Positions 34,859-44,915 of a DNA stretch of 64,000 nucleotides are shown here, in pieces. How positions within the stretch are numbered: the first letter of the stretch is position 1; every line of letters begins with the position of its first letter. Location: contig CATOST010000043.1 in the NCBI GenBank assembly GCA_951812665.1, positions 1 to 64,000 of the forward strand. The letters run 5' to 3'. The DNA is from an uncultured Acidobacteriota bacterium (GTDB taxonomy: Bacteria > Acidobacteriota > UBA6911 > RPQK01 > JAJDTT01). Below the pieces are notes generated by a model. It was not told the origin of the DNA. It did not search any database and saw only the letters and a program-made list of their open reading frames with translations. A program made the translations under genes and the position numbers.

Positions 34859-36568
34859 TCAATATTTCCGCTCCTCGGGAGCCCAGCGGGTAATGGTCAC
34901 CGGCTGAGTCTCCAACCGTGGACCCTCCTCCGAAAAGAGGGACAGTTGGTGATGCAGGAACTGTTCGTCGTCGCGCTCGGGAAAGTCGACCCGGGCCTGA
35001 GCTCCGCGTGACTCCTCGCGGGTCAAGGCGGCGCCGGCGATGCAGCGGGCCACATCCAACATGAAATCCAGCTCCAGAGCCGCCACCAGATCGGTGTTGA
35101 AGACCTTGCCCCGGTCGTCGATGCGCACGCCGGCGAATCGTTCTCTCAACTCCGCCAGCTCCCGGGTGGTCTCCAGCAGACTCTCCCGGGTCCGAAAGAC
35201 TCCGCAACCTTTTTCCATGGCGGACTGCATCTCGCCCCGCAGACCGCTGATGCGCTCGGTCCCGTCCTCCCGGCGGAGAAATCCCTGCTCGATCCGCTGC
35301 TCCTCCTTGCGGGCCGCCGCCTGGATCCGGCTCGGATCGACCAGCTCGTTGGCGACGGCGTGGCGGGCGGCCGCCTCGCCGGCGAAACCGCCGAAGACCA
35401 GGCATTCGGTCAGGGAATTGGAGCCCAGCCGATTGGCGCCGTTGATGGTCACGCAGGCGACTTCTCCGGCCGCGTAGAGACCCTCCAAGGGAGTGCTCCC
35501 ATCGTTCCCGGTACTCACGCCTCCCATCATGTAATGCACCACCGGCCGGACCGGAATCGGTTGATGCACCGGGTCGATCCCGACGTACTTGGACGCCAAC
35601 TCCCGGACGAAGGGAAGCTTCTCGTTGATGACCTTCTCACCCAGATGCGTAAGATCGAGATGGACATACTCTCCATGCCGGCCTTCAAAGGTCCGGCCCG
35701 CCTGACGTTCGGAGATGATGGCGCGGGAGAGGATATCCCTGGGTCCCAGTTCCATCTTGCCGGGAATATAGCGCTCCAGGAACCTCTCGCCCTCGCGGTT
35801 GAAAAGATACCCCCCTTCGCCCCGGGAGGCCTCCGTGATCAGGATTCCGGTCCCGGGCAGGCCCGTGGGATGGTACTGGACGAACTCCATGTCCTTCAAC
35901 GGCGCCCCGGACCGGTAGGCCATGGCCATCCCGTCCCCGGTCTTGATGTTGCCGTTGGTGGTGAAGGGGAAGATCCGGCCGCCTCCGCCCGTGCAGAGCA
36001 TCACCGACTTGGCCAGGATGGGTTGAATCCGTCCGGTGGCCAGATCCAGTCCGGTCACGCCCACGCATTTACCGTCGTCTGCCAGGAGAGAGGTGACGAA
36101 CCACTCGTCATAGCGGCGGATCCTGGCATACCGCAGCGAGTGCTGGAAGAGGCTGTGGAGCATATGGAAGCCGGTCTTGTCCGAGGCGAAGACGGTACGC
36201 TTGACGCTCATGCCGCCGAAGGCCCGAACGCTGATACGGCCGTCCCGGTCCCGGCTCCACGGACATCCCCAGTGCTCCAGCTGCAGAACTTCGTCGGGAG
36301 CCGTGTCGACGAACAGCTCGACCGCGTCCTGGTCCGCCAGGTAGTCACTTCCACGGATGGTATCGAAGCAGTGCAGATCCAGGCTGTCGTACTCTCGGAG
36401 CACGGCCGCCGTGCCGCCCTCGGCCGACACCGTGTGGCTGCGCATGGGATAGACCTTGGAGACCACGACGATGTCCAGATCCGGCTGAACCTCGACCGCC
36501 GCCACCGCCGCCCGCAGCCCCGCTGCGCCGCCGCCCACGATCAGAAGATCACACTTCAATGCGTCCAT
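34859..36568 (-). CDS. frdA: Fumarate reductase flavoprotein subunit
   Basis: 569 residues; ATG at 36568. The FAD-binding motif is LLIVGGGAAGLRAAVAAVE at the N-terminus. MRSHTVSAEGGTAAV contains the His that binds FAD covalently. Catalytic segments HPTGLPGTGILITEASRGEG and RPVVHYMMGGV are present, as is the C-terminal ESRGAQARVDFPERDD. It catalyses fumarate plus quinol to succinate plus quinone (reversible), giving anaerobic respiration or TCA-cycle activity. First gene of frdABCD. No second sdh operon is in this window, so this complex might serve both directions. Confidence 0.93.
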   Translation of the reverse strand: MDALKCDLLIVGGGAAGLRAAVAAVEVQPDLDIVVVSKVYPMRSHTVSAEGGTAAVLREYDSLDLHCFDTIRGSDYLADQDAVELFVDTAPDEVLQLEHWGCPWSRDRDGRISVRAFGGMSVKRTVFASDKTGFHMLHSLFQHSLRYARIRRYDEWFVTSLLADDGKCVGVTGLDLATGRIQPILAKSVMLCTGGGGRIFPFTTNGNIKTGDGMAMAYRSGAPLKDMEFVQYHPTGLPGTGILITEASRGEGGYLFNREGERFLERYIPGKMELGPRDILSRAIISERQAGRTFEGRHGEYVHLDLTHLGEKVINEKLPFVRELASKYVGIDPVHQPIPVRPVVHYMMGGVSTGNDGSTPLEGLYAAGEVACVTINGANRLGSNSLTECLVFGGFAGEAAARHAVANELVDPSRIQAAARKEEQRIEQGFLRREDGTERISGLRGEMQSAMEKGCGVFRTRESLLETTRELAELRERFAGVRIDDRGKVFNTDLVAALELDFMLDVARCIAGAALTREESRGAQARVDFPERDDEQFLHHQLSLFSEEGPRLETQPVTITRWAPEERKY

Positions 36569-36810
36569 ATTCGGGCGCGAATCTTGTCATATTTCCCGAA
36601 ACGGAATCAAGGCGGCGATGAGGAAAAGAGGAAATAGAAAACAGGAAAGAGAGAAGACAAAAGAGGAGGTATCCGGGCAACCGGGAAGATGCGGAATCCG
36701 CCGACGTCGCGGCGCACAATTTGCGGCAAAATGCTCCACACAGTATCGTTCAGCGACGTCTGATTGAAATTAGGAGAGCTGACGGGAGCCGTTGCAAACG
36801 GAAGGAAACG

Positions 36811-37236
36811 ATGAGCTTCCTTCAACTTCTGGACGTCTTTTTCCTCCTTTTCCATTCCCTCTGGATCCTCCTGGTGGTTCTGGGTTGGATCTGGTCCCGG
36901 ACCCGGCAGTATAGCCTGGCGGCACTGGGCCTGACCGCCATTTCCTGGTTCGGATTCGGCTATTGGCGAGGGTGGGGATACTGCATCTGCACCGACTGGC
37001 ACTGGCAGGTCCGACGGTCGCTGGGTGAGCTCAACCTGCCCCCCAACTACATCGGCTTTCTGATCAGGGAAGGAACTGGTCTGGAGCTACCGGATCCGGT
37101 TCTGGAACCCGTCATCGTCGGCGCCTTCCTGACCTCCGTTGCCGGCGGCGTCGGGCTCAGCCTGCGGGATCGCTCCCGGGCGTCGGCAACCGAGGCCGGA
37201 GCCTTCAATCCAGAGCGAGAAGGGCTCCGTGAATAG
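36811..37236 (+). CDS. DUF2784 small membrane protein
   Basis: 141 residues; ATG at 36811 with GGAAGG close upstream. Three or four hydrophobic helices. The pattern FFLLFHSLWILLVVLGWIWS, followed by a Trp/Cys-rich loop (FGYWRGWGYCICTDWHWQVR), is that of DUF2784, a family of unknown role. The 3' end overlaps the GTG start of the SSS transporter (37229-37236), so they are co-transcribed. The 240 bases between frdA and this gene hold the divergent promoters. Confidence 0.8.
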   Translation: MSFLQLLDVFFLLFHSLWILLVVLGWIWSRTRQYSLAALGLTAISWFGFGYWRGWGYCICTDWHWQVRRSLGELNLPPNYIGFLIREGTGLELPDPVLEPVIVGAFLTSVAGGVGLSLRDRSRASATEAGAFNPEREGLRE

Positions 37237-38755
37237 TTCCGGCGCGGGACTCGCAGGTATCGACTGGGCGATCATCGCCCTCTACGCGCTGGGCACGCTC
37301 GCCTTGGGCTATTTTTACGGCCGCCGTCAGACCAGCCTCAACGAATACTTCACCGGTAGCGGGCGCATGAATTCCACCCTGGTGGGGTTCTCCATCTTCG
37401 CGACCGGTCTGAGCACCATCTCCTACCTGGCGGTCCCCGGCGAGGCCATCGGCAAGGGCCCGGGAGCCATGTTCAACAACTTCATGGTCTATCCCATCCT
37501 CTACCTGGTCATGGGATACGTCTTCCTCCCGCTCTACATGCGCCGGCGCGTCACGAGTGCCTACGAGTACCTGGAAGAGAGACTGGGTTTGCGGATCCGG
37601 CTCTTGGGCGCCACCATATTCCTCTTTTCGCGCCTGATCTGGATGTCGCTTCTCGTCTACCTGTCGGCCCGGGCCATGACCGTCATGTTGGGCGTGGACG
37701 AATCGTGGATTCCAATCGTCATCCTGGTCACGGGATTCGTCGCCGTGATCTACACGTCGGTCGGGGGCCTGCGAACCGTCGTCATCACCGACACCCTGCA
37801 ACTGACCCTCATGCTGGGAGGAGCCTGGTTGGTGATCGGGATCGTGACCTACCACCTGGGCGACGTCACCTGGGTCCCGACCTCCTGGCAGCCCCATTGG
37901 GACCACCAGCCCTGGTTCAGCTTCGACCCGGCGGTTCGGGTCACCGTATTCGGATCGGTGATCTACGTCACCCTCGAGAGCATCTGTGGAGCCGCCTCCG
38001 ACCAGACCCATGTCCAGAGATATATGGCCACGGGGAGCCTGAAGGCCGCTCGGCGCTCCTTTATCGCCAATATCCTTGCAGGTCTCGCTGTCGTGCTCAC
38101 TCTCTGGACCACCGGGCTCGCCCTTCTGGGGTACGTGCAGCAGGCGGCCCAGACCCTTCCCCCCAGCATCAACGTCGGCCCGGGGGCCGACAGTGTCTTT
38201 CCCTATTTCATTGCCTACGTGCTGCCTCCCGGCATCTCGGGACTGGTGGTGTCGGCGATCTTCGCCGCCGCCATGTCCAGCGTCGACTCGGGCGTCAACT
38301 CCATTACTGCCGTGGTCAGCCGCGATTTTCTGCACCGATTCGGGAGATTGCCCGACAGCCGGCGCGCCCGGACCCGCTTGGCCAAGATCATGGCGTTCTC
38401 CATCGGTACGATCGTGGTGGTGGGCGGCTCCCTTATAGACAACGTGCCGGGAAACATCTGGGCGGTCGGCCAGAAGACGTCGGGGCTGCTTTCGACTCCC
38501 CTGTTCGCTCTCTTCTTCTTCGCTTTCTTCGTCCCCTTCGCCACCCCCCTGGGTGTGGTCTGCGGCACCGTGACCGGCGTCACGACTGCCGTCCTGGTGG
38601 CCTACTCCGGACCCATCTTCGGATTCGATCCGGTGACCGGTTACGACCCGGTGAGCTTCATCTGGATCGGACCGTTTGCCCTGGCGGCGAATCTGCTGGC
38701 CGGAAGTCTGGCGAGCTACGTTCACCAATATCTCCGCCGGTTTCGGACGGGTTGA
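37229..38755 (+). CDS. Sodium:solute symporter family (SSS) transporter
   Basis: 508 residues from a GTG at 37229 inside the end of the DUF2784 gene; GAAGGG precedes it. About 13 membrane helices. Family motifs: SLNEYFTGSGRMN, GGLRTVVITDTLQLTLMLGG and AAAMSSVDSGVNSITAVVSR. Homologous to the transporter at 6738 and most similar to sugar/sialate or carboxylate-type SSS proteins; the substrate is unknown. Co-expression with DUF2784 is implied by the overlap. Confidence 0.9.
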   Translation: MNSSGAGLAGIDWAIIALYALGTLALGYFYGRRQTSLNEYFTGSGRMNSTLVGFSIFATGLSTISYLAVPGEAIGKGPGAMFNNFMVYPILYLVMGYVFLPLYMRRRVTSAYEYLEERLGLRIRLLGATIFLFSRLIWMSLLVYLSARAMTVMLGVDESWIPIVILVTGFVAVIYTSVGGLRTVVITDTLQLTLMLGGAWLVIGIVTYHLGDVTWVPTSWQPHWDHQPWFSFDPAVRVTVFGSVIYVTLESICGAASDQTHVQRYMATGSLKAARRSFIANILAGLAVVLTLWTTGLALLGYVQQAAQTLPPSINVGPGADSVFPYFIAYVLPPGISGLVVSAIFAAAMSSVDSGVNSITAVVSRDFLHRFGRLPDSRRARTRLAKIMAFSIGTIVVVGGSLIDNVPGNIWAVGQKTSGLLSTPLFALFFFAFFVPFATPLGVVCGTVTGVTTAVLVAYSGPIFGFDPVTGYDPVSFIWIGPFALAANLLAGSLASYVHQYLRRFRTG

Positions 38756-38850
38756 CGCGGGTCGCGGGAACGGGACTCTGGTAGACTGGGCAGGTGTCAC
38801 CCGGGTCGAACCCGTCTTAGTCCGGACCTGATCCCAGAGAGAGGAAGAAC

Positions 38851-40014
38851 ATGAGAAAACACTTGCGAATCTGGTTGGCGGCCCTGCTCTTTTCCGGCGC
38901 CGCTCTGGTAGCCAACCACGGGACTCCGACGACCGAAGCGCTCATGCGGGATGCGGCCCAGGTCCTGTCCCAGTCCCTGGACCGGGTCCAGAGGTCCTAT
39001 ACCCTTTTCCCGTTCGAGGCCGATCACCGGGGCGACTGGCATTACTTTCCCGAAGGGGGATTCACCCGGGTCTACGGCTACGTCCGCAACGGCATCACCT
39101 TCGGACAGATGAACCCCATGCAGAAACACCTGGCCAGCGGCCTGCTGGCTTCGGGATTGAGCCGTAGCGGGTTCGCCAAGGCGACTCGGGTCATGAGCAT
39201 GGAGGAGATCATCCGCGCCATCGAGGACGATCACACCGGGCACCGGGACGCCGAGAGGTTCCATTTCTCCATCTTCGGAACGCCTGGTGACAAGGGAAAC
39301 TGGGGCTGGCGTGTGGAGGGGCACCATCTCTCTCTGCACTACACCATCCGGGACGGCAATCTCATCTCATCCAGTCCCACCTTCTTCGGAGCCAATCCCC
39401 ATGAAGTGGCCCAGGGAGCCCACAAGGGGATGAGAGTCCTGGAAAGGGAGGAGGATCTAGCAGTCGCGTTGCTCAAGAGCCTGGATCCGGAGCAGCAGGG
39501 GCAGGCCATCTACCAGGAAGTGGCGCCTGAAGACATCCTGACTTTGGCGGATCGCCGGGCCGAAATCGAGGGTGCTCTCCAGGGACTCCCTGCGTCGAAG
39601 ATGACTCAGGCTCAATATGAGAGCCTGATGGAGCTCATCGGCGAATACGCCGGCAACATGCCTCAGGAAGTGGCGGCCCGACGCCTGAAAACCGCTCGGG
39701 AGACACCCCGGGATCAGCTCTACTTCGCCTGGGCGGGGCGCATCGGCCGGCCCCAGCCCCAGGCCGTTCCCATCGGCGGCAGGACCACCGGGAACCGGGA
39801 AGCCAGGGGCAACTACTATCGCATCCAGGCTCCCACCTTTCTCATCGAATACGACAACACCCAGAACCTGAGCAACCACAGTCACTCGGTCTGGCGGGAC
39901 TACGAAAACGACTTCGGCTTCGACGTCCTGGCGGATCACTACCGGAGATACGACCACCGGAGCCCGGGTATCCACTGGGCGGGCCTTGGCCGGAGCGAGG
40001 CACCCCGGAGGTAG
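38851..40014 (+). CDS. DUF3500 protein, exported
   Basis: 387 residues; ATG at 38851 with AGAGGAAG upstream and a signal peptide (IWLAALLFSGAALVANHG). DUF3500 features include FPFEADHRGDWHYFP, GITFGQMNPMQKHLASGLLA, WGWRVEGHHLSLHYTI and, near the C-terminus, NLSNHSHSVWRDYENDFG with a His-rich stretch that could bind metal. The function of the family is unknown. Probably co-transcribed with the BNR-like gene 31 bases downstream. Confidence 0.82.
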   Translation: MRKHLRIWLAALLFSGAALVANHGTPTTEALMRDAAQVLSQSLDRVQRSYTLFPFEADHRGDWHYFPEGGFTRVYGYVRNGITFGQMNPMQKHLASGLLASGLSRSGFAKATRVMSMEEIIRAIEDDHTGHRDAERFHFSIFGTPGDKGNWGWRVEGHHLSLHYTIRDGNLISSSPTFFGANPHEVAQGAHKGMRVLEREEDLAVALLKSLDPEQQGQAIYQEVAPEDILTLADRRAEIEGALQGLPASKMTQAQYESLMELIGEYAGNMPQEVAARRLKTARETPRDQLYFAWAGRIGRPQPQAVPIGGRTTGNREARGNYYRIQAPTFLIEYDNTQNLSNHSHSVWRDYENDFGFDVLADHYRRYDHRSPGIHWAGLGRSEAPRR

Positions 40015-40045
40015 CGTTACCTCTGACCGGAGAGAAAGGGCCGCA

Positions 40046-41503
40046 ATGACCAAGACGACCATGTTTCTGCTGGGTATTTGGTCCGGGATGCTGGCGATTG
40101 TCCCGGTGTCGGCAGCCGGCATCATAGGCGTCACTCGGGGCGGCCCCGACATTCAGGTGCCCCCGAGCGAGCCTGCCAACGCGACGTGGCGATATGGTTT
40201 GGGTGCTGCCTACCAAGTCGGTCCCCGCCAAGCGATTCTGTTTTGCGGCATCCGCCGCGAATATGGACCCGGAGTCGATTTCGAGATCGGCACCGACGGG
40301 GTCCTGTTCGACGACCTCTCGGACGTCCGGGCGTCCCGGGCCGTCGTCCTCTCTCGGAATCACCTCGAACCCAATCCCAACTCCCACCCCCCCGGAAAGC
40401 CGGCCGTCATGGTCAAGTATCCGGTCCAGGGCGGGTTCATTCCCCTGGGGGCAAGGCGGGCGGACGGATCCGAGTACGAACCGGGCGGGACCGGGTTCGG
40501 CGTGGCCAGCGCCATCGGCTGGCCGGCCGCCGGGTCCGATCCGTCCGGGGAAGAGGTCTGGCACTTCGACAATCCTCGGGGGGTCGAACCCTTCGAGGGA
40601 GACGAGGATTACAGTTATTTCGAGGTTCAACAATACGCGTTCGACGGCGAGGCGTTCCGGGTGGTGGAGACCCGGAAGGTGGGAGAAACCGAGCTCATTT
40701 CCGGCTGGCGGGTCACGAACCGCGGCCTGAGCCCGGCCATCCTCGACGGAGACGACCTGATCCTGGGGATGGTGGCGGCGCCTCTAACTCCTGCCGGCAC
40801 CGTGCCGTCGGAACCCACCGGAGCGGTGCTGGTGCGCTGGAAGCATCGGAACGGACGATGGGAAGCGGCAGACATCATTCCCGTGACCGGAGGGGACAAC
40901 TCCTTCGAACCCAGCGTGGCGCGCGACCTGGACGGTTCCCTTCTCTTCTGCGTGCGTGGCGGCAAGGAGCCGGATTACAACGACGTGCGCATCTGGCGTT
41001 CCCGGGATCAGGGCCGGAGTTGGGAACAGATCATCTACGTCCGGGGGATCGTGGGCAGCACACCCATCTGCCTGAACCGGGCCACCGACGGCACTCTCTA
41101 AGTGGCGTCAAACATCTATCAGGTTCAGATGCATCCCTGGCCCCACACCTACCGCCTACCCCGGGACCGCCGGGGGAATCCACGAGGCGGCGGTTGGTCG
41201 CGCGAAGCTCTGGCACTGTGGCCTCTGCGCGCGGACCGAAGGGGCCTGGAGACGCCCATCATCGCCCGCGACTGCCGGAGCGAATTCGGTACTCCTCCCG
41301 GAGGCTCCAATTGGAACGTGGATCATCCCATGGCAGTGAATCTGAGACTGCGGGACGGGCGCTGGCACAACGTCATGGTGACTCGGATTCTGGAGTACGG
41401 AGAGATCGTCCGCCAGTTGGGACCGGCCCCCCAGTCCGGAGCCTATCTCGAGGAGGTCCACTCCTCGGGAAAACCGGTTCCCGCCTGGCGATTCGCCGAT
41501 TAG
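40046..41503 (+). pseudogene. BNR/sialidase-like exported protein with one in-frame stop
   Basis: ATG at 40046 with AAAGGG upstream, signal peptide (FLLGIWSGMLAIVPVSA), then a beta-propeller of sialidase/BNR character (WRSRDQGRSWEQI, FEPSVARDLDGSLLFCVRGG). At codon 352 (41099-41101) the frame meets TAA in ...ATDGTL-stop-VASNIYQVQ. The same frame then continues for 133 codons of good coding sequence to the TAG at 41501. A Tyr codon (TAT/TAC) at that position would restore the usual GTLYVASN pattern, so a single base change has interrupted an otherwise complete gene of about 485 codons. Product function unknown. Confidence 0.72.
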
Positions 41504-41521
41504 CTCGAATTGGGGCCGGGC

Positions 41522-42451
41522 TTACTGAGCCCGTTGGAGGTGCCTGAGCAACTCGCCCTTGGTGGTGAGGATCAAGATCGTCTTGGAGTCGACGCCCCGC
41601 TCGTAGGTCTCCATGCTCTTCATGAAGGCGTAAAAGGAGGCATCCCGGTTGTACGCTTCGGCGTAGATCTGAGTGGCCTCTCCGTCCGCCCTGCCTCGGG
41701 TCTCCTGAGAGGTCTTGTACGCTTCCGACTGAATCCGCTGCAGTTCCCTCTCCCGCTCGCCCCGGATCCGGGCGGCTTGGCCCTGACCCTCCGAGCGGTA
41801 GCGTTCGGCAATCCGGTTGCGCTCGGCGATCATGCGGGCGAAGACGTCCTTCTGGACCTCTTCCACGTAGTTGATCCGCTTGAGCTGAAGATCGATGAGC
41901 TCGATCCCGAAGTCGGCCACCTTGGGAGTGGCCGTCTCCAGAATCTCCCGGGTAATTGCTTGGCGGCCGGTCTCGATGATCTCGAGAACCGAAGTCTCCT
42001 CCTCGGCTGATTCCTGGGATTCCTGGGCCTGCCGGTTGCTGGTTCGGACCACCTCCACCAAGTCGTGGCGAGCGATGGCGTTGCGGGTCTCCCCGTCCAG
42101 AATGTCGTCCAGCCGGGACTGGGCCCTGGGTTCGTCCCGCATCCTCTCCAGGAATCGGAGAGGATCGCTGATGCGCCACCTGGCGTAGGTGTCCACCCAG
42201 ATGAATCGCTTGTCCTTGGTCGGCATCTGGTCCGCGTCGCCGTCCCACTCCAGGAATCGCTTGTCGAAATAGTTGGCCGTCTGGATGAAGGGAAGTTTCA
42301 GGTGAAGACCCGGATCGGTGACCGGGTCTCCGACCGGTCTACCCAACTGGGTGATGATGACCTGCTCGGCTTCGTTCGTGATGTAGGTGCCGTCCACCAC
42401 CAGGGCCAGGATGGCCACACCCAGGAGTAGGTACAGATGCCGGCGCTTCAT
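41522..42451 (-). CDS. hflC: HflC, SPFH/Band 7 membrane protein
   Basis: 309 residues with one N-terminal membrane helix (LYLLLGVAILALVVDGTYI). The SPFH domain (NEAEQVIITQLGRPVG onward) and a coiled-coil tail (ERYRSEGQGQAARIRGERER) end in YAFMKSMETYERGVDSKTIL, typical of HflC. With HflK it forms a large periplasm-facing cage that modulates the FtsH protease. The start overlaps the hflK stop by four bases. A second HflC/HflK locus is at 62846-64000. Confidence 0.9.
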   Translation of the reverse strand: MKRRHLYLLLGVAILALVVDGTYITNEAEQVIITQLGRPVGDPVTDPGLHLKLPFIQTANYFDKRFLEWDGDADQMPTKDKRFIWVDTYARWRISDPLRFLERMRDEPRAQSRLDDILDGETRNAIARHDLVEVVRTSNRQAQESQESAEEETSVLEIIETGRQAITREILETATPKVADFGIELIDLQLKRINYVEEVQKDVFARMIAERNRIAERYRSEGQGQAARIRGERERELQRIQSEAYKTSQETRGRADGEATQIYAEAYNRDASFYAFMKSMETYERGVDSKTILILTTKGELLRHLQRAQ

Positions 42452-43458
42452 GGGCCCGATCCCTCCGCTTGTGAACGACCCGAGATCATCTTCTCCAGCG
42501 AATCCATGGGCAGCAGCGGAACGACGCCGTCCGCATCCTGGTCCAGAAACAGTTTGCGACCCGAACGAGGCAGGATCTTCTGCATGGTCTCCAGGTACAT
42601 CCGCCGCCGGGTGACCTCGGGCGACCGGCGGTAGGCATCGTGCAGAGACTTGAAGCGGGAGGCATCCCCTTTGGCTTCATTGACGCGCTCGAGGGCATAA
42701 CCCTGAGCCTGCAGGACGGCCTGCTCCGCTTCACCCTTGGCCCGAGGGATCACCTTGTTGTACTCGGCGCGAGCCTCGTTGATGAGGCGGTCCATCTGTT
42801 GCTGGGCCTGGTTCACCTCGTCCCACGACGGCTTCACGGGGTCGGGCGGGTTCACGTTCTGCAAGACGACCTGGTCCACGGTGATGCCGGTCTCATACTG
42901 CCTGCAGAGTTCCTGCAGCTTCTGTTCCGCGATGTCCTCGATTTCCTGGCGGCCCACGGTCAAGACCTCGGTAACGGTCCGATCCCCCACCACCTCGCGC
43001 ATGACCGCTTCGTTCATGTCCCGAAACGTCTCCTGGACGTTCCGGACCCTGAAGAGAAACAGGAATGGATCGGTGATCCGGTACTGGACGATCCACTCCA
43101 CCACCGCCACGTTCAGATCCCCGGTGAGCATCAACGACTCGTCCAGAAACCGCTTGGAGGCATAGCGGGTCCGGATCTCCGGCTGGGTGGTCCGAAACCC
43201 GAATTCCTGCTTGAGCTGGCGCTGCACCGGGACCTTCAGAACGTCTTCCACAAAGGGGAGCTTGAAGCGAAGTCCCGGCTGGGCGCTGCGAACGTGCTGC
43301 CCGAAAAACAGGACCACTCCGACCTCTTCCGGCTGCACCTGATAGACGGTCCCAAAGGCCAGAATCACCACCGCAATGACCAGAAGGGCCAGTCGGACGT
43401 ACCTCCACGAGATCCGCGGAGGACGAAACTCGGGCAAATCGAAAATTTGATCAGCCAT
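42448..43458 (-). CDS. hflK: HflK, SPFH/Band 7 membrane protein
   Basis: 336 residues; ATG at 43458. One membrane helix (LALLVIAVVILAFGTVY) is followed by the Band 7 domain (VQPEEVGVVLFFGQHV, PGLRFKLPFVEDVLKVPVQR) and a coiled coil (AEYNKVIPRAKGEAEQAVLQ). The terminal segment (YLETMQKILPRSGRKLFLDQ) is characteristic of HflK. Partner of HflC in the FtsH-regulating complex; standard hflK-hflC order. Confidence 0.9.
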   Translation of the reverse strand: MADQIFDLPEFRPPRISWRYVRLALLVIAVVILAFGTVYQVQPEEVGVVLFFGQHVRSAQPGLRFKLPFVEDVLKVPVQRQLKQEFGFRTTQPEIRTRYASKRFLDESLMLTGDLNVAVVEWIVQYRITDPFLFLFRVRNVQETFRDMNEAVMREVVGDRTVTEVLTVGRQEIEDIAEQKLQELCRQYETGITVDQVVLQNVNPPDPVKPSWDEVNQAQQQMDRLINEARAEYNKVIPRAKGEAEQAVLQAQGYALERVNEAKGDASRFKSLHDAYRRSPEVTRRRMYLETMQKILPRSGRKLFLDQDADGVVPLLPMDSLEKMISGRSQAEGSGP

Positions 43459-43553
43459 GATTAAAACTCTATCGGCTCGACAGAAGGATAACAGAGATGG
43501 TCCCCGCCGTCAGAATGTTTTTCAAAGCGGATGGACCATGAGGCCGAAGAGTT

Positions 43554-44882
43554 TCATGGGGAGGCCGGCGGCGATCCGTCGTATGCCCGGCGCACCTCCT
43601 CCACGATGATGTCGAGCCCGCGTACGATCCGGTCCCAGTCGTCGGCGTAGCTGATGCGGATGCATTCCCGCTTGTGCCGCCAGTCGTCGTCCTCGAGCCC
43701 CGGAAAGAAGTAGTGGCCGGAGACGACGATGACGCCACGCGCTTTGAGCCGTCTGTAGAGCGCGGCATTGGTCATCGGGAGACCCGGCATCCAGAGCCAG
43801 AGGAAGAATGCGCCCTCCGGTTTGTGGATCCGGATGGGATAGTCCTCCAGCCCGGCGCGGAGCCGGTCCACGGCGCGCTTTGCGCGCTCCGCGTAGTGGG
43901 GCCGGATGACCTCCCGGACCAGCGCCAGCACCTCGCCGCTCTCGATGAGATCGGTGGCGAGGGCGGGTCCGAGCCGGCCCGGAGACAGGCAGAAGATGGC
44001 CGTGGCGGCGGCCAACGCCGCGATGATTTCCTCGTTCGCAATCACGATGCCGGTGCGCAATCCGGGCAGTCCGAGCTTCGACAGGCTCATGCAGACCACC
44101 ATCTGCTCGTCCCACACGGGGGTCTCCTGACCGAAGACGATGCCCGGGAATGGCGATCCGTAGGCGGTGTCCAGGATCAGGGGCACACCGCGGGAACGGG
44201 CGGCGGCGCGGAGCCGGTCGACCTCCAAGTCGGTGACCACGTTGCCGGTCGGATTGGACGGACGGGACACGCAGATCGCTCCAATGTCCTCGACACCGTC
44301 CAGTCCTTCGAAGTCCACCCCGTATTTGAAGAGCTTGTCGTCCAGCTCATGGATGGTCGAACGGCATGCGGTCAAGAGACCGGGCGTGAGGCCCAGGTCC
44401 GCGTAGCCGATGTACTCCGGCGCCAACGGCAGCAGGATGCGGCGCATCGGCCGGCCGGCCTCCATCGGGCCAGCCAGGAGATTGAACAGGGGCAGGAAGG
44501 CGGATTGGCTCCCGTTGGTCAGGCCGATGTTGCGCTCCCTGATCTCCCAGCCCAGTTCTCTCCGCAGGAATCGGGCCAGCGCGCGGGCGAAATTTCGGTC
44601 TCCGTCCGGCCCGCCGTAGAAGCCGATCGCCTGCTCGAACGCCCCTTCGCGCTCCAGCAGCACCTGCATGCGGCGGCGAAACCGGGCTACGGCGGCCGGG
44701 ACGAGGCTGGGATTGCCTCCTCCAAGATTCATGGTCGAGCCGCCGGACGCAGCAATTCCGCCGAGGTCGTCCATCAGCGACCAGGTCCCCGAGTCGCCCA
44801 ACAGCCGCCGTCCGAACGCCGAAAAATCCATGCCCACGGTCAGGTCACTCCGTCCGGCGCCCGTGTCCGGCTGCCGGTTCAT
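43554..44882 (-). CDS. avtA: Valine-pyruvate aminotransferase (AvtA-like)
   Basis: 442 residues if started at 44882. The ATG at 44831 (MDFSAFGRRLLGDSG) fits the E. coli AvtA start better, and neither has a clear ribosome site. The family match is strong: MNLGGGNPSLVP, IGFYGGPDGDRNFARALARF, LTNGSQSAFLPLFNLLAG, PLAPEYIGYADLGL, ICVSRPSNPTGNVVTDLEVD, the PLP Lys in CMSLSKLGLPGLRTGIVIAN, and KPEGAFFLWLWMPGLP. It transfers the amino group between valine or alanine and the keto acids pyruvate or 2-oxoisovalerate, in the cytosol. It lies 33 bases after the WD40 gene on the same strand. Confidence 0.92.
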   Translation of the reverse strand: MNRQPDTGAGRSDLTVGMDFSAFGRRLLGDSGTWSLMDDLGGIAASGGSTMNLGGGNPSLVPAAVARFRRRMQVLLEREGAFEQAIGFYGGPDGDRNFARALARFLRRELGWEIRERNIGLTNGSQSAFLPLFNLLAGPMEAGRPMRRILLPLAPEYIGYADLGLTPGLLTACRSTIHELDDKLFKYGVDFEGLDGVEDIGAICVSRPSNPTGNVVTDLEVDRLRAAARSRGVPLILDTAYGSPFPGIVFGQETPVWDEQMVVCMSLSKLGLPGLRTGIVIANEEIIAALAAATAIFCLSPGRLGPALATDLIESGEVLALVREVIRPHYAERAKRAVDRLRAGLEDYPIRIHKPEGAFFLWLWMPGLPMTNAALYRRLKARGVIVVSGHYFFPGLEDDDWRHKRECIRISYADDWDRIVRGLDIIVEEVRRAYDGSPPASP

Positions 44883-44915
44883 GCGCCGCTACGTGCCGGC
44901 GGCCAGGAGGTCCAG

